From contig NZ_JAPYPC010000016.1 of NCBI RefSeq assembly GCF_029937855.1, positions 22,333 to 86,332 on the forward strand: a DNA stretch of 64,000 nt. The letters are read 5' to 3'. Both the position numbers and the translations under genes were made by a program. Below the pieces are notes generated by a model. It was not told where the DNA came from. It saw only the letters and a list, made by a program, of their open reading frames with translations, and did not search any database. The stretch comes from Christiangramia sp. (GTDB lineage: Bacteria > Bacteroidota > Bacteroidia > Flavobacteriales > Flavobacteriaceae). Shown piece by piece: positions 28,604 to 38,078 of this stretch. The stretch's first letter is position 1. Each line of letters begins with the position of its first letter.

Positions 28604-29716
28604 ATGGGAATTGGAGAAATAATACTGCTATTTTTTACCATACTTATGTGCATTCCCACCCTGGCCTCATTAACCAGATTTGATCAGTGGTGGATTCGAG
28701 GTTTTGATTTTCCCAGGATTCAGATAAGTTTCCTTATCATCTGTGTCATCGTAGTTTCACTTCTCTATTACAGCTTTGAAGACATCTGGCAGATCGTGGC
28801 ATTGGCAACTTTAATATTAAGCCTTCTATATCAATTCAAAAAAATATATCCCTACACCTATATTTCAAGAAAACAGGTTTTAAAATATAAAGGCAATGAT
28901 CCCAATGGTAGTATTTCTATATTAGTAAGTAATGTTCTTACCCCAAATAAAAGAAGCGATAAATTAATTGCGCTGGTGAATGAAAGACAGCCGGATATTC
29001 TATTAACACTGGAAACTGACAAAAGATGGGAAGAAGAACTTTCTGTCCTGGAAAAAGATTATAAGCATAACATAAAAATTCCAAAAGATAATCTCTATGG
29101 TATGCACCTTTTCTCAAAACTTGAATTAAAGGATGTAAAAGTCAGATACCTGGTTCAGGAAGATATACCTTCCATTCATGGTTATGTAGTTCTTAGAAAT
29201 GGAAGAAAGGTAAGGCTCCACTGTCTTCATCCAATGCCTCCAAGTCCCACAGAAAGTGATACATCCACAAATCGTGACGCCGAATTATTAATGGTAGGAC
29301 GTGATATTGATGTCGAAAAAGATTCGGTGCTCGTAATTGGGGACTTAAACGATGTGGCGTGGTCCAGAACTACACGCCTATTTCAGAAATTAAGCGGACT
29401 CATGGACCCTAGAATTGGAAGGGGATTTTTTAATACCTTTCATTCTCAATATTTTTTACTGAGATGGCCCCTGGATCATGTTTTTCATACTAAAGACTTT
29501 ACCTTAATTGAAATTGCCAGGGAGCGCAATATTGGTTCAGACCATTTCCCTATGTATATCAATCTCAATTATGAACCCTCTGCCCAGGCAATTAACGAGG
29601 ATACAGACCAGGCTGAAAAAGAAGAAAAAGAATGGGCTGAAGAAAAAATTAAAAATGCAGATCCTATCAGGCAGAAACTAGATTTTAACTTTCCTCAAAA
29701 TAGGCTGACAACTTAG
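28604..29716 (+). CDS. Membrane-anchored endonuclease/exonuclease/phosphatase family protein
   Basis: A 370-residue protein with three N-terminal membrane segments (roughly residues 3-20, 38-55, 60-80) and a soluble EEP domain. Catalytic landmarks are visible: SNVLTPNKR at the domain start, the metal-binding Glu in LLTLETDKRW, the GDLNDVAWS Asp/Asn block and the terminal GSDHFPMY His. The EEP fold covers phosphodiesterases acting on nucleic acids, phosphoinositides or sphingomyelin; the membrane anchor makes a lipid or envelope substrate plausible. The last 32 bases overlap the 3' end of the convergent response regulator gene. Confidence 0.85.
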   Translation: MGIGEIILLFFTILMCIPTLASLTRFDQWWIRGFDFPRIQISFLIICVIVVSLLYYSFEDIWQIVALATLILSLLYQFKKIYPYTYISRKQVLKYKGNDPNGSISILVSNVLTPNKRSDKLIALVNERQPDILLTLETDKRWEEELSVLEKDYKHNIKIPKDNLYGMHLFSKLELKDVKVRYLVQEDIPSIHGYVVLRNGRKVRLHCLHPMPPSPTESDTSTNRDAELLMVGRDIDVEKDSVLVIGDLNDVAWSRTTRLFQKLSGLMDPRIGRGFFNTFHSQYFLLRWPLDHVFHTKDFTLIEIARERNIGSDHFPMYINLNYEPSAQAINEDTDQAEKEEKEWAEEKIKNADPIRQKLDFNFPQNRLTT

Positions 29717-30089
29717 AGATCCCTTTCAATTTATTACAGTGTCTTGCTGAAACTGGTTTTTCTATAAAATCTACTACATGAGGATCTTCCGCAGCTATTC
29801 TTTTATCTTTTCGGTCTATGGACGAAGTGACCATAACCACAAAAAACCGTTCATTGTTACTTACAAATTTTAAGTTTTCAAGAAATTCCCAACCATTCAT
29901 CATAGGCATATTTATATCCAGCATGATCAAATAATCTGTCTCGCTATCTGAATCGTTCTCAAGAAAATCCAGGGCTTTCCCCGCATTTTTAAAAACATAA
30001 GGATCTGAGTCTAATTCACATTTGGTCACTATCTTTCGCTGAAGAAAAATAACTATTTCGTCGTCATCTATAATTAAGGTTCGTAACAT
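29685..30089 (-). CDS. Single-domain response regulator
   Basis: A 134-residue stand-alone CheY-like receiver. Acidic residues at 8-10 (IIDDDE) bind Mg2+, Asp58 in LIMLDINMP is the phosphoacceptor, VMVTSS supplies the switch Ser/Thr and FIEKPVS the conserved Lys. There is no output domain, so it must act by protein contact or as a phosphorelay intermediate. It starts 24 bases after the stop of the large PAS sensor, making that protein the obvious partner. Its 3' end overlaps the convergent EEP gene by 32 bases. Confidence 0.92.
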   Translation of the reverse strand: MLRTLIIDDDEIVIFLQRKIVTKCELDSDPYVFKNAGKALDFLENDSDSETDYLIMLDINMPMMNGWEFLENLKFVSNNERFFVVMVTSSIDRKDKRIAAEDPHVVDFIEKPVSARHCNKLKGISKLSAYFEES

Positions 30090-30113
30090 ATGTAGGGTTT
30101 TTTGGGGTTCAAC

Positions 30114-33100
30114 TTAGGATTTATTTTCGGTTTGAATAGCTATATTTCTAATGATTGTATCAAGTTCTTTTGCTGAAGTTAAAATATTATCTAATATTTC
30201 ATCACTATTATCCAGGTCATCTTTATAATTGAGTAGTAAATCTACCAAACCCATCACTTTAGCAAGGGGTGCCCGTACTACATGAGATTGTGTCCAGGCA
30301 ATCTCTTTCAACTTCCTGTTATGATTTTCAATATCGATTAGATGTTGTTTTCTTTGCGTGATATCCTGCATTGAACCAATTATACGCTTAGGATCTTTAT
30401 TTTTATCTAATAGGAGATAACTTCTATCTAAAATATATTTGTAAGAACCATCTGCACATCTAAAACGATATTCAATGGTAAGATACTTCAAACCTTCCTT
30501 CTGCATTTTTTGAGCAAGGGATTTAACGTGGCCATAATCGTCTGGATGTATTTTACTGCTCCACCATTCTCCAGTGTAGATGCCTGTATCACTCGTATAA
30601 CCAAACAATTCAGATGCTACCTCACTAACTTTCATTTCATCCTTCTGAATATCATAGTCGGTAATAAGGTCACTAGTAGCCTTAGCTACAATATCATAGC
30701 GCCGTAAACTATCCAATAGTTTTCTTTCCTGCTCCATAGATTGAGTGATATCCCGGGAATTCATCACGATACCTCCTACAGCCGTATCATCACTTAAATT
30801 TGTAATAATAGTCTCGATCCAACTCCATTGATTTCTAGCATTTTTAACCCTATAAGATGGTAATTGAATCCTTTTCTGCGTTTGTAGCTGTTCTAAATGA
30901 GGTTCTATAGCTTTAAAATCCTTTTCAGCAATATAATCTTTGAAATTGGTACCATTCATTTCAGCAGGTTCTAAACCAAAGACCGTTTTAGAAGCCGGGC
31001 TGTTATAAATATAATTATAATCTTTATCTACAATTGAAATAAGATCAGAACCTTCCTGAACAAGAGCTTTGAACCTTTTCTCACTATTCAATAATTTTTG
31101 CTCAGCATATATGCGTGCAGTCACATCCTTGATTAGGGATATTCTTGCCTGTTGCCCATCGAATATGATAGGGCTACTATTCACATTTACAAAAATGCGT
31201 CCCCCATCCTTTTTCTTATGTTCTACCTTAACCTGAAAGAAATTATTAAAGTTATTGGAAACTACTGCTTCAATTCTATCTGCCTGTTTAGGCGCCCACA
31301 AATCTCGAACGGTCATTTTTAGAAATTCCGCCTCTTTAAATCCATATAGCTCTATAGCTGCTTTATTGACTTTTAAGAACTTTAATTGCTGCCTGTCTAA
31401 AACCCACATGGGCAGAGGACTATCATCAAACAGGCTTTTATATTTCTGTTCAGAATCTTTCAGTTTTCTCTGAACTTCTTTTCTTTCAGTTATAATTCGA
31501 GATAAATCTTCGTGTACATTTTTAAGTGGAGTTATATCGGCACCGTAGATAAACACAACATTTTCTTCAGAAAAATACCTGGAGAAACGCCATGAAATCC
31601 AGAGATAATTACCATCTTTCGTTAAACATCTTAGTGCAAGGTCTGGAGTATCTATAGATAAATCCTTAATAGCTCTACCAACTCTTGCACGGTCTTTAGG
31701 ATTGATAATCTCTGAAAAAGGTTTCGTTAATATTTCACATTCTGAAAAACCGAATTTATCTATAAACGAAGGATTTATTTTTTGAACAAATCCATCTTTC
31801 CCAATCACGGCAATTAGGTTTGGTGAATACTGAAAAAAATCATTTAATTGATCCTGGCTCCTTTTTCTCTCAATAGCTGAAGCAATTTGTAAGGTAATAT
31901 CCCCTAACATAGCCTCTTCCAATTTTTTATTATTGCTAATAGAGCCTAAACAAAAAAGAGAAATTAATTTACCCTGAAAAATTATTGGAATTCCAACCGC
32001 AGATTTAATGGATTCCTTATCATTCAATACCATATTTTCTAGTAATCCGGTTCCGTCATTCTCCCTTAAAACCTCTACTTTTTCAGACTGCCATACTTTT
32101 CCCGGCAGGCCTTCGCCCTTCAAATAATAGTTTCCGGTATTTCTTTTATTTGATAGGTCTTCAGATAAAGGCCAAAAAGCCGTTCGAATTAATTTTTCAC
32201 TATTTAAACTCACCTTATAGGCCTCTGCGTAGTCAAAACCCAGATCTTTGCAGAAAATTTTTAAAGTCTTGACCATTGCTTCCTCAAAAGTAGGTTTGCC
32301 TCCAAATGCCTTAATAATCTTTAAGATTAATTCCTGATTTTTATTCTGAAGATAGGTTTGGGTAATATCCCTGGCTATACCTACTAAACCAATAATTTCA
32401 TCAGCATCGTTCTTTAAAGGCACTTTAGTAAGTAAAACCATTTCCTGCTTCCCATCAATATTCGTGATTAAATCTGGTCGGTTAATAACAGGTTTTCCGC
32501 TCTTCATAACCCGCTCATTATCTTCAATTATCTCACTGGCTCTAGTTGGCTCAAAATAATCCCGAGGGGAATAACCTTTTCTACTTTCATCAGTAGATTG
32601 ACCTAACATTTGGATAGAAAACTTCTTGTTGGTCAAAATTGATTTATGCTCTTTATCTTTTACAAAGATATAATCTGGAATGTTATCAATAATTGCCCGA
32701 AGCATTTGACGTTCTTCAGCTACAGTATTCTCGGCCTGCTTTTGTTTGGTGATGTCTTTGGCAATTCCGTAAACTCCAATAATATCCCCATAATAAAAAA
32801 TGGGAAAATTATTCACTTGCAGAAACCTTTTATTATTCCTGGTGCTGACAAAATTTGTGAAATAGGACTGAGGTTTTCCATTTACTGCATTAGAAAATTT
32901 TTCAAGTACCATGGAATGGTCTTCCCGCGGGATTAGTGGCAGAAAATGCATATCCAGTAATTCTTCAATAGATGTTTCGGCTAATTTGGCAGAAGCCGCA
33001 TTGGCATTCACAAAATTACCTTCCAGATCAAATGAAAAAACAGCATCTGGATTGTTATAAAATAGGTTAGAGTAAATTTGCCTATTATACTCTAATTCAT

Positions 33101-33452
33101 TTTCTATCTCTTTTGTAAGTGAAGATTTTTTTGTGGGTATTTCTTTAATAAAAATGGAAACCTTATTTATGTTTCCATCAGGATCCAGGACGGGCGAAAA
33201 ATACCATTCTAGCTTAAGATTATCTTCATATTCTAAAACAAGTGATTGAAATTGAGCCTTTCGACATAAATCTAATTTTTCCTGAATTTCGGGATTCGGT
33301 AAGAAATCAGAAAACACTTTTCCGTAGCTCAACTGAATGTTGTACAGATTTTTGAAAAGGCTTTCAGCAGCTTTATTATAAGCTACTATTCCTTTGGCAT
33401 AACATACTGTTATGAAAGCCTCCTGATGTATACTGGAAGTTTCCCTGTTCAA
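30114..33452 (-). CDS. Multi-PAS/GAF sensor with a DHp-like helix but no ATPase domain
   Basis: A 1112-residue soluble protein. I count about seven PAS domains, for example NRQIYSNLFYNNPDAVFSFD, IIDNIPDYIFVKDKEHK, FFQYSPNLIAVIGKDG, LFDDSPLPMWVLDRQQ, LVQEGSDLISIVDKDYNY and the last before IHPDDYGHV, plus one GAF domain at ~375-530. It ends in a histidine-kinase-like helix, WTQSHVVRAPLAKVMGLVDLL, with candidate phosphoacceptor His1057, and stops 55 residues later. No N, G1 or G2 box of a HATPase domain exists. The next gene, 24 bases on, is a lone receiver. It may be phosphorylated in trans, act as a phosphotransfer scaffold or bind the receiver as a decoy. The truncation looks natural, as the frame ends cleanly. 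Confidence 0.88.
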   Translation of the reverse strand: MNRETSSIHQEAFITVCYAKGIVAYNKAAESLFKNLYNIQLSYGKVFSDFLPNPEIQEKLDLCRKAQFQSLVLEYEDNLKLEWYFSPVLDPDGNINKVSIFIKEIPTKKSSLTKEIENELEYNRQIYSNLFYNNPDAVFSFDLEGNFVNANAASAKLAETSIEELLDMHFLPLIPREDHSMVLEKFSNAVNGKPQSYFTNFVSTRNNKRFLQVNNFPIFYYGDIIGVYGIAKDITKQKQAENTVAEERQMLRAIIDNIPDYIFVKDKEHKSILTNKKFSIQMLGQSTDESRKGYSPRDYFEPTRASEIIEDNERVMKSGKPVINRPDLITNIDGKQEMVLLTKVPLKNDADEIIGLVGIARDITQTYLQNKNQELILKIIKAFGGKPTFEEAMVKTLKIFCKDLGFDYAEAYKVSLNSEKLIRTAFWPLSEDLSNKRNTGNYYLKGEGLPGKVWQSEKVEVLRENDGTGLLENMVLNDKESIKSAVGIPIIFQGKLISLFCLGSISNNKKLEEAMLGDITLQIASAIERKRSQDQLNDFFQYSPNLIAVIGKDGFVQKINPSFIDKFGFSECEILTKPFSEIINPKDRARVGRAIKDLSIDTPDLALRCLTKDGNYLWISWRFSRYFSEENVVFIYGADITPLKNVHEDLSRIITERKEVQRKLKDSEQKYKSLFDDSPLPMWVLDRQQLKFLKVNKAAIELYGFKEAEFLKMTVRDLWAPKQADRIEAVVSNNFNNFFQVKVEHKKKDGGRIFVNVNSSPIIFDGQQARISLIKDVTARIYAEQKLLNSEKRFKALVQEGSDLISIVDKDYNYIYNSPASKTVFGLEPAEMNGTNFKDYIAEKDFKAIEPHLEQLQTQKRIQLPSYRVKNARNQWSWIETIITNLSDDTAVGGIVMNSRDITQSMEQERKLLDSLRRYDIVAKATSDLITDYDIQKDEMKVSEVASELFGYTSDTGIYTGEWWSSKIHPDDYGHVKSLAQKMQKEGLKYLTIEYRFRCADGSYKYILDRSYLLLDKNKDPKRIIGSMQDITQRKQHLIDIENHNRKLKEIAWTQSHVVRAPLAKVMGLVDLLLNYKDDLDNSDEILDNILTSAKELDTIIRNIAIQTENKS

Positions 33453-33509
33453 GTTTTAAATAAATAGATTTAGGCTTGTGGAAAGTACAAAAAAATAATT
33501 AGTCTACAT

Positions 33510-34874
33510 CTAAAAAATGTTTTTGGAAAAATTAATGCCTATTCCAAAATTAGAGTTTTCATATGATTTAATATCAGCCCCTAACTGAGCTTTTAAAATA
33601 TAATCAGTATTGATTAATTCCAATTCCAAAAGGGTAGAAAAAACCTCTCTGGTCTCAGCGAAAAAAGAATCTTTAACTCCATAATTCTTGCGGTAGCTCA
33701 AAAGAAAGCGATAGGGGAACTCATCGAAGGCTTTGCCCTTCAAACCTAAATGATGAACGGTTAGAATATTTGTGCCAATCCTAAATCTATTATCTTCATT
33801 CAACAAAATAAAAGGAACTCCAATTACCTGGTTTCTATAGGTCCATCCAGAACGATAGAGATTATTATTGAAATAATTATCTGCGCCATCTACCTCTGAA
33901 CTTACACGACTTCGACTTTGATTTTTTGTGTAATAAAATTCGTACATTAAAGCTTTTAACCAGGAACTTCCCCAGAATGTATCTCGATTATCCTCAAAAT
34001 ATACCGCATATCGTCCATCAGGAAAGTTTCCTCCTTTCATTCCTGAAGCATCTTCAAATATGTGATTATAAAGAAATTGAAAATCAACATCCCTGATTTT
34101 GGTTTGTAATTTTATCTCATAACTACCAATTTGATTACCAAGGGCATTTGCTTCTTCTCCCCCTGCTATCTCATTTTCGCTGGCCATTCCTGTAAAAATT
34201 CTGGTATAAGCTTCAAAAGAACCTGGTAGTTCCCCAAACTCTTCAGAATAACCTGCCCATTGAACAAAATGCTGACCTCCTAAAGAAATTTGGAAATCAT
34301 TTTTGCTTCTATACACTATATGACCGCTTTTATGGTGCAAACGAGTATCTTCAATAAATCGATCATCATCCATTATATATTCTTCCAGGCTGACCATGAA
34401 GCCTAAACCGTGGTCCCCTTTAATAAACAAAGGATCTGTAGTAAAAAACCTGATGCCAGGCAAGGGAGAAGCATTTAAACTCCACAAGATATTTTCATTG
34501 GATGCACTAAGGTTTTGGAATAAATCTTTGCGTTGCTTTTTTCCAAGAACGATACCTACTTTAGGAGATGAATAAGAGAAATAGGCTTCATCCAATTTGA
34601 ATCCATCCTCGTAACCATCTTTAAAAAAACTTCCCAAACCAAATTCTGCCTTTCTTTCACCTTCAAAGTCTATCGTTGCTTTATATGAAAGCAATCCCGA
34701 AAAATGTGTTTTTTCATCGACCCGTCCACGACTATTAGTATGCATCCAAAAGGGAGATTCTTTACCAGAAAATAATTGCGCCTGACCTTCATAATTTAAA
34801 TCATAAAAAACCTGACTAAAGCCATGTGTAAGACTTACAATATAAAAAATAAAGATTAGAATATAAATTCTCAT
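33510..34874 (-). CDS. Capsule assembly Wzi-family outer membrane protein
   Basis: A 454-residue protein with a Sec signal peptide (MRIYILIFIFYIVSLTHGFS) and a beta-rich body ending in an aromatic residue (IF), as expected of an outer-membrane beta-barrel. The early stretch GKESPFWMHTNSRG is characteristic of the Wzi family, whose E. coli member anchors capsule at the cell surface. It lies at the left end of the polysaccharide locus and is divergent from the PHP phosphatase gene. The family call rests on overall pattern rather than a catalytic motif. Confidence 0.75.
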   Translation of the reverse strand: MRIYILIFIFYIVSLTHGFSQVFYDLNYEGQAQLFSGKESPFWMHTNSRGRVDEKTHFSGLLSYKATIDFEGERKAEFGLGSFFKDGYEDGFKLDEAYFSYSSPKVGIVLGKKQRKDLFQNLSASNENILWSLNASPLPGIRFFTTDPLFIKGDHGLGFMVSLEEYIMDDDRFIEDTRLHHKSGHIVYRSKNDFQISLGGQHFVQWAGYSEEFGELPGSFEAYTRIFTGMASENEIAGGEEANALGNQIGSYEIKLQTKIRDVDFQFLYNHIFEDASGMKGGNFPDGRYAVYFEDNRDTFWGSSWLKALMYEFYYTKNQSRSRVSSEVDGADNYFNNNLYRSGWTYRNQVIGVPFILLNEDNRFRIGTNILTVHHLGLKGKAFDEFPYRFLLSYRKNYGVKDSFFAETREVFSTLLELELINTDYILKAQLGADIKSYENSNFGIGINFSKNIF

Positions 34875-34925
34875 GGGTTTGATCTAGGAACACTGCAAAT
34901 ATTACTAATAAGAATTAAAATTATG

Positions 34926-34933
34926 TAATTTTG
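34926..34933 (+). promoter_or_regulatory. Candidate -7 box for the PHP phosphatase gene
   Basis: TAATTTTG fits TAnnTTTG and ends 18 bases before the ATG at 34952. No TTG -33 element at the expected spacing. If real, it excludes the upstream TTG start at 34931. Confidence 0.3.
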
Positions 34934-34951
34934 AAAGGTAAAATAGGAAGG

Positions 34952-35683
34952 ATGCTGTCAATATTTCGAAAGAATACATATTTAGTGGATTTACTAGAAG
35001 GTATAACAGATTTTCACAATCATATATTGCCTGGAATCGATGATGGAGCTAAAACTGTAGAGGAATCCCTAGAACTAATTAGAGAATTTGAGAATATAGG
35101 AATACAAGATTTTGTGTTTACCCCTCATGTTATGAACGACTACTATCCGAATACTCCCAGCTCCATCCAGGCCGCATTTGATAAATTGAAATCAAATATT
35201 CCAGAGTCCGTCAGCTTAAATTATTCTGCGGAGTATATGATGGATCAGTTCTTTATGGAAAATATAGAAAAAGGATCCTTATTACCCATTGTAAAAAATA
35301 AGGTCCTTGTTGAAATGTCTTATTTTCAACCTCCCATTAACCTAAATCAAATATTATTTAAACTGCAGAATAATTCCTTTTCACCAATTTTAGCTCATCC
35401 TGAAAGATATGTTTATTGGCATTCAAAAGATCTAGAAAAATTTAAAGATATACGATCCAGGGGTTGCAGTTTACAACTTAATATGCTCTCTCTTTCTTCA
35501 CATTATGGATCTGGAATTCAAAAAATGGGGTTCCGCTTGATTGAAAACAACATGATAGATTATATATGCAGTGATGCACATAAATTTAACCATATAGAAA
35601 AATTAAGAACAATTAAAATTTCTAAAAAGCATCATGCTATGCTTAATCAAATTATTGAAAATAATATACAGTTATTTAAATAA
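34952..35683 (+). CDS. CpsB/YwqE-type PHP tyrosine-protein phosphatase
   Basis: A ~243-residue metal-dependent phosphatase of the PHP fold that removes phosphate from tyrosine kinases of polysaccharide export systems. Metal ligands are visible: DFHNHILPGIDDG near residues 20-32, ILAHPERYVYW in the middle and the C-terminal CSDAHKF. I start at the ATG 34952 (MLSIFRKNTY), preceded directly by AGGAAGG; the frame is open to a TTG at 34931, but the family begins at this point and a candidate -7 box overlaps the TTG. The gene is opposite to and overlaps the 3' end of the Wzc-like kinase by 12 bases, its evident substrate. Confidence 0.88.
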   Translation: MLSIFRKNTYLVDLLEGITDFHNHILPGIDDGAKTVEESLELIREFENIGIQDFVFTPHVMNDYYPNTPSSIQAAFDKLKSNIPESVSLNYSAEYMMDQFFMENIEKGSLLPIVKNKVLVEMSYFQPPINLNQILFKLQNNSFSPILAHPERYVYWHSKDLEKFKDIRSRGCSLQLNMLSLSSHYGSGIQKMGFRLIENNMIDYICSDAHKFNHIEKLRTIKISKKHHAMLNQIIENNIQLFK

Positions 35684-38074
35684 TCTTTTTTTTAGGCGAT
35701 CCCACCTACTTTCTTCATCAGCTCCATAGCCATAGCCATAGCCATAAGAATAGCCGTATTGCGCTCCATAAGAAAACTTAGAATAATCCACATCATTTAA
35801 TATTACTGCCAGACCTTTAAGTTTACCCTGCTTTTTCAAATCTTTTGGGAAATCTAAAAACTTTTTTTCTGTAAAATCAGCTCTGGTTACATATAACGTA
35901 TAATCTGCCAGTTGACTTATTAATAAGGTATCGGTAACAATCATTGCTGGTGCAGTGTCTACGATTACGTAGTCATATTTCTTTCTAGACAGTTCTATTA
36001 ATTCCTCCATCCGGTCGTTCATTAAGAGTTCGGCAGGATTTGGTGGGATTGGGCCAGAAAGTATTACGTCTACCTCTATTTCATTTTCTTTTGTAATGGA
36101 AGTCACATCGATAGCAGTGACATTATAATCATATAAATAGTCAGATAAACCTTTTTCTTTAGCTCCTGCAGTGGACTTTGTATATCTATGTAATTTCGGA
36201 TTACGAATATCTGCACCTATTAATAGAACTTTCTTTCCTGAACTAGCAAGAGTTCGAGATAAGTTATAAGAAATAAATGTTTTTCCTTCACCTTTAACAG
36301 TAGAAGTAACAAAAATAACATCTCCTACATTTTTATCTTTATTTTGAATCAAATAAGCAAGATTAGTTCGTAATATCCTGAAAGATTCCGCTAAAGGTGA
36401 TCTGTCGTTTAAATGAATTACATCATTTTGATCTGCTGTAATTCTTGGTACTTCTCCAATAAATGGAACAGTTTTTATAAGAATTTGCAAATCTCCTTTA
36501 TGATGAATTTTAGTATCTAGCAGATTTTTAAGAAAAATAATTCCTATTGGAATAACCAATCCAATTATAAAACCAGCAATTAAAATAAGCCATGGTGCTG
36601 GATCTACAGGACGATCTAATGTAAAAGCAGAATCTACCACTCTGGCAACAGATGCTGTAGCCGCATAAGATATGGCAGCTTCTTCCCTACGTTGTAATAA
36701 AAACAGATAAAGTTGTTCTTTGATTTGCTGCTGGCGTTCAATACTCCTCATTCCTTTCTCAAGGCCCGGAAAATTCCGAAACCGTCCTTCTGCAACATTT
36801 TCACGCTGTCCCAATTCCCTTAATCTTACATTTAAAGACTCTCTGGTGCTGGCAATATTTTCGAAAAGATTCCCTCGTAAAGAATCCAGTTGGTCAGAAA
36901 GTGCTTCTACAATAGGATTTTTTTCAGTACCTCCTTTTAGATACAAATTTCTTTCCATGACAAGGGTGTTATAGGAATTGATCAATCCGGAAATACCTCC
37001 TTCATTTATTCCAACCTCAGGTAGAAAATCATATTTATTTTGTTGCTTTAGCAGATCCTCAATAGAACTTAGTAGCTGAAGTTGAGTTTCAAGATTAAAT
37101 ATTTCCTGTTCTGCTGCGGAAAATTTGGATTGAAATTCTGCAGCACCAGACTCCACATTCATGATACGATTTTCGCGTTTAAAATCTGCTATCCCCCCTT
37201 CAACCGAATCTAATTCAGTTGTGATCATTTCTAGTCTCTCCTGTATAAATGCTGTTGTATTTTCAGCAACCTCCTGCTTATCCTGCACACCTTCCTCATT
37301 AAAGCGATGCATCAATTTATTTAAGAAATCTTTCGATTTTCTACTGGATTCGTTAACGATATTTAATTCTAAAATATCCTTCGCCTTACCTTTAGGCGAT
37401 ATGGTTAAACTTGCTATAAGATTATTAGTTACTTCTTTAACGGGAGAAATTCTGATATTTACACTACTGGTCCTTTTGAAAGATCCTTCTTCGTTACCGG
37501 ATCTGGGCAGAATTATAAATTCTAAATTCATTAGATTAACCACCTCTCCTATACTATGTTCCGCTGAATAGTTTAATTCTTTATTTTCCAGTATATAAGT
37601 AGTATCTGAGGTAGGTGTAACAAAAATATTTAAAGAGGAATCATCCACTAATGAATCTTTAGAAATAAATTCGATTAAAACAGGACTGGATTTATATGCT
37701 TCAACTGTAATAATATTACCTTCGATATAATATTCCACATTAAGATCCAGCTCTTCAACCACACTGGATACCAATTGCTTTGATTTTAACTTTTCAATTT
37801 GGCTTTGTAAGCCATCATTATCTAAAGATAAAATAGTACCGCTCCCAGATGGCAACGCACTCATTACGTTATTTTCTTTTTCGTCCACTACAATCATGGT
37901 TGCAGTTGTACGAAATTTGGAGATAGTGTATCTATTATATAGATATGCGATTAGCCCCCCTATCAAAAAACCCAACAGGATCCACCGCCAATAGGCTAAA
38001 TATTTATATAATTCCGCTTTAAGATCAAAATTAGATTCATTCTGCTCTTCTGAAAAGTCATTGAGTTCTTCCAT
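35672..38074 (-). CDS. Wzc-type polysaccharide co-polymerase and tyrosine autokinase
   Basis: An 800-residue inner-membrane protein controlling chain length and export. It has a Wzz domain from residue ~15 with a first membrane segment (WRWILLGFLIGGLIAYL), a long periplasmic part with coiled-coil stretches (~260-450), a second membrane segment (~500-520, PWLILIAGFIIGLVIPIGI) and a cytosolic BY-kinase domain with Walker A in VKGEGKT (~594), Walker A' KVLLIGADIRNPK (~617) and Walker B YDYVIVDTAPA. The tail is a Tyr-Gly cluster, AQYGYSYGYGYGYG, the autophosphorylation site. It lies 4 bases after the Wza gene and faces the PHP phosphatase. Confidence 0.93.
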   Translation of the reverse strand: MEELNDFSEEQNESNFDLKAELYKYLAYWRWILLGFLIGGLIAYLYNRYTISKFRTTATMIVVDEKENNVMSALPSGSGTILSLDNDGLQSQIEKLKSKQLVSSVVEELDLNVEYYIEGNIITVEAYKSSPVLIEFISKDSLVDDSSLNIFVTPTSDTTYILENKELNYSAEHSIGEVVNLMNLEFIILPRSGNEEGSFKRTSSVNIRISPVKEVTNNLIASLTISPKGKAKDILELNIVNESSRKSKDFLNKLMHRFNEEGVQDKQEVAENTTAFIQERLEMITTELDSVEGGIADFKRENRIMNVESGAAEFQSKFSAAEQEIFNLETQLQLLSSIEDLLKQQNKYDFLPEVGINEGGISGLINSYNTLVMERNLYLKGGTEKNPIVEALSDQLDSLRGNLFENIASTRESLNVRLRELGQRENVAEGRFRNFPGLEKGMRSIERQQQIKEQLYLFLLQRREEAAISYAATASVARVVDSAFTLDRPVDPAPWLILIAGFIIGLVIPIGIIFLKNLLDTKIHHKGDLQILIKTVPFIGEVPRITADQNDVIHLNDRSPLAESFRILRTNLAYLIQNKDKNVGDVIFVTSTVKGEGKTFISYNLSRTLASSGKKVLLIGADIRNPKLHRYTKSTAGAKEKGLSDYLYDYNVTAIDVTSITKENEIEVDVILSGPIPPNPAELLMNDRMEELIELSRKKYDYVIVDTAPAMIVTDTLLISQLADYTLYVTRADFTEKKFLDFPKDLKKQGKLKGLAVILNDVDYSKFSYGAQYGYSYGYGYGYGADEESRWDRLKKRLFK

Positions 38075-38078
38075 AAAA

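Noticed and set aside
34931..34951. TTG start for the PHP phosphatase, seven codons upstream
   Set aside because: The ATG at 34952 fits the family start, has AGGAAGG just before it, and a candidate -7 box covers the TTG.
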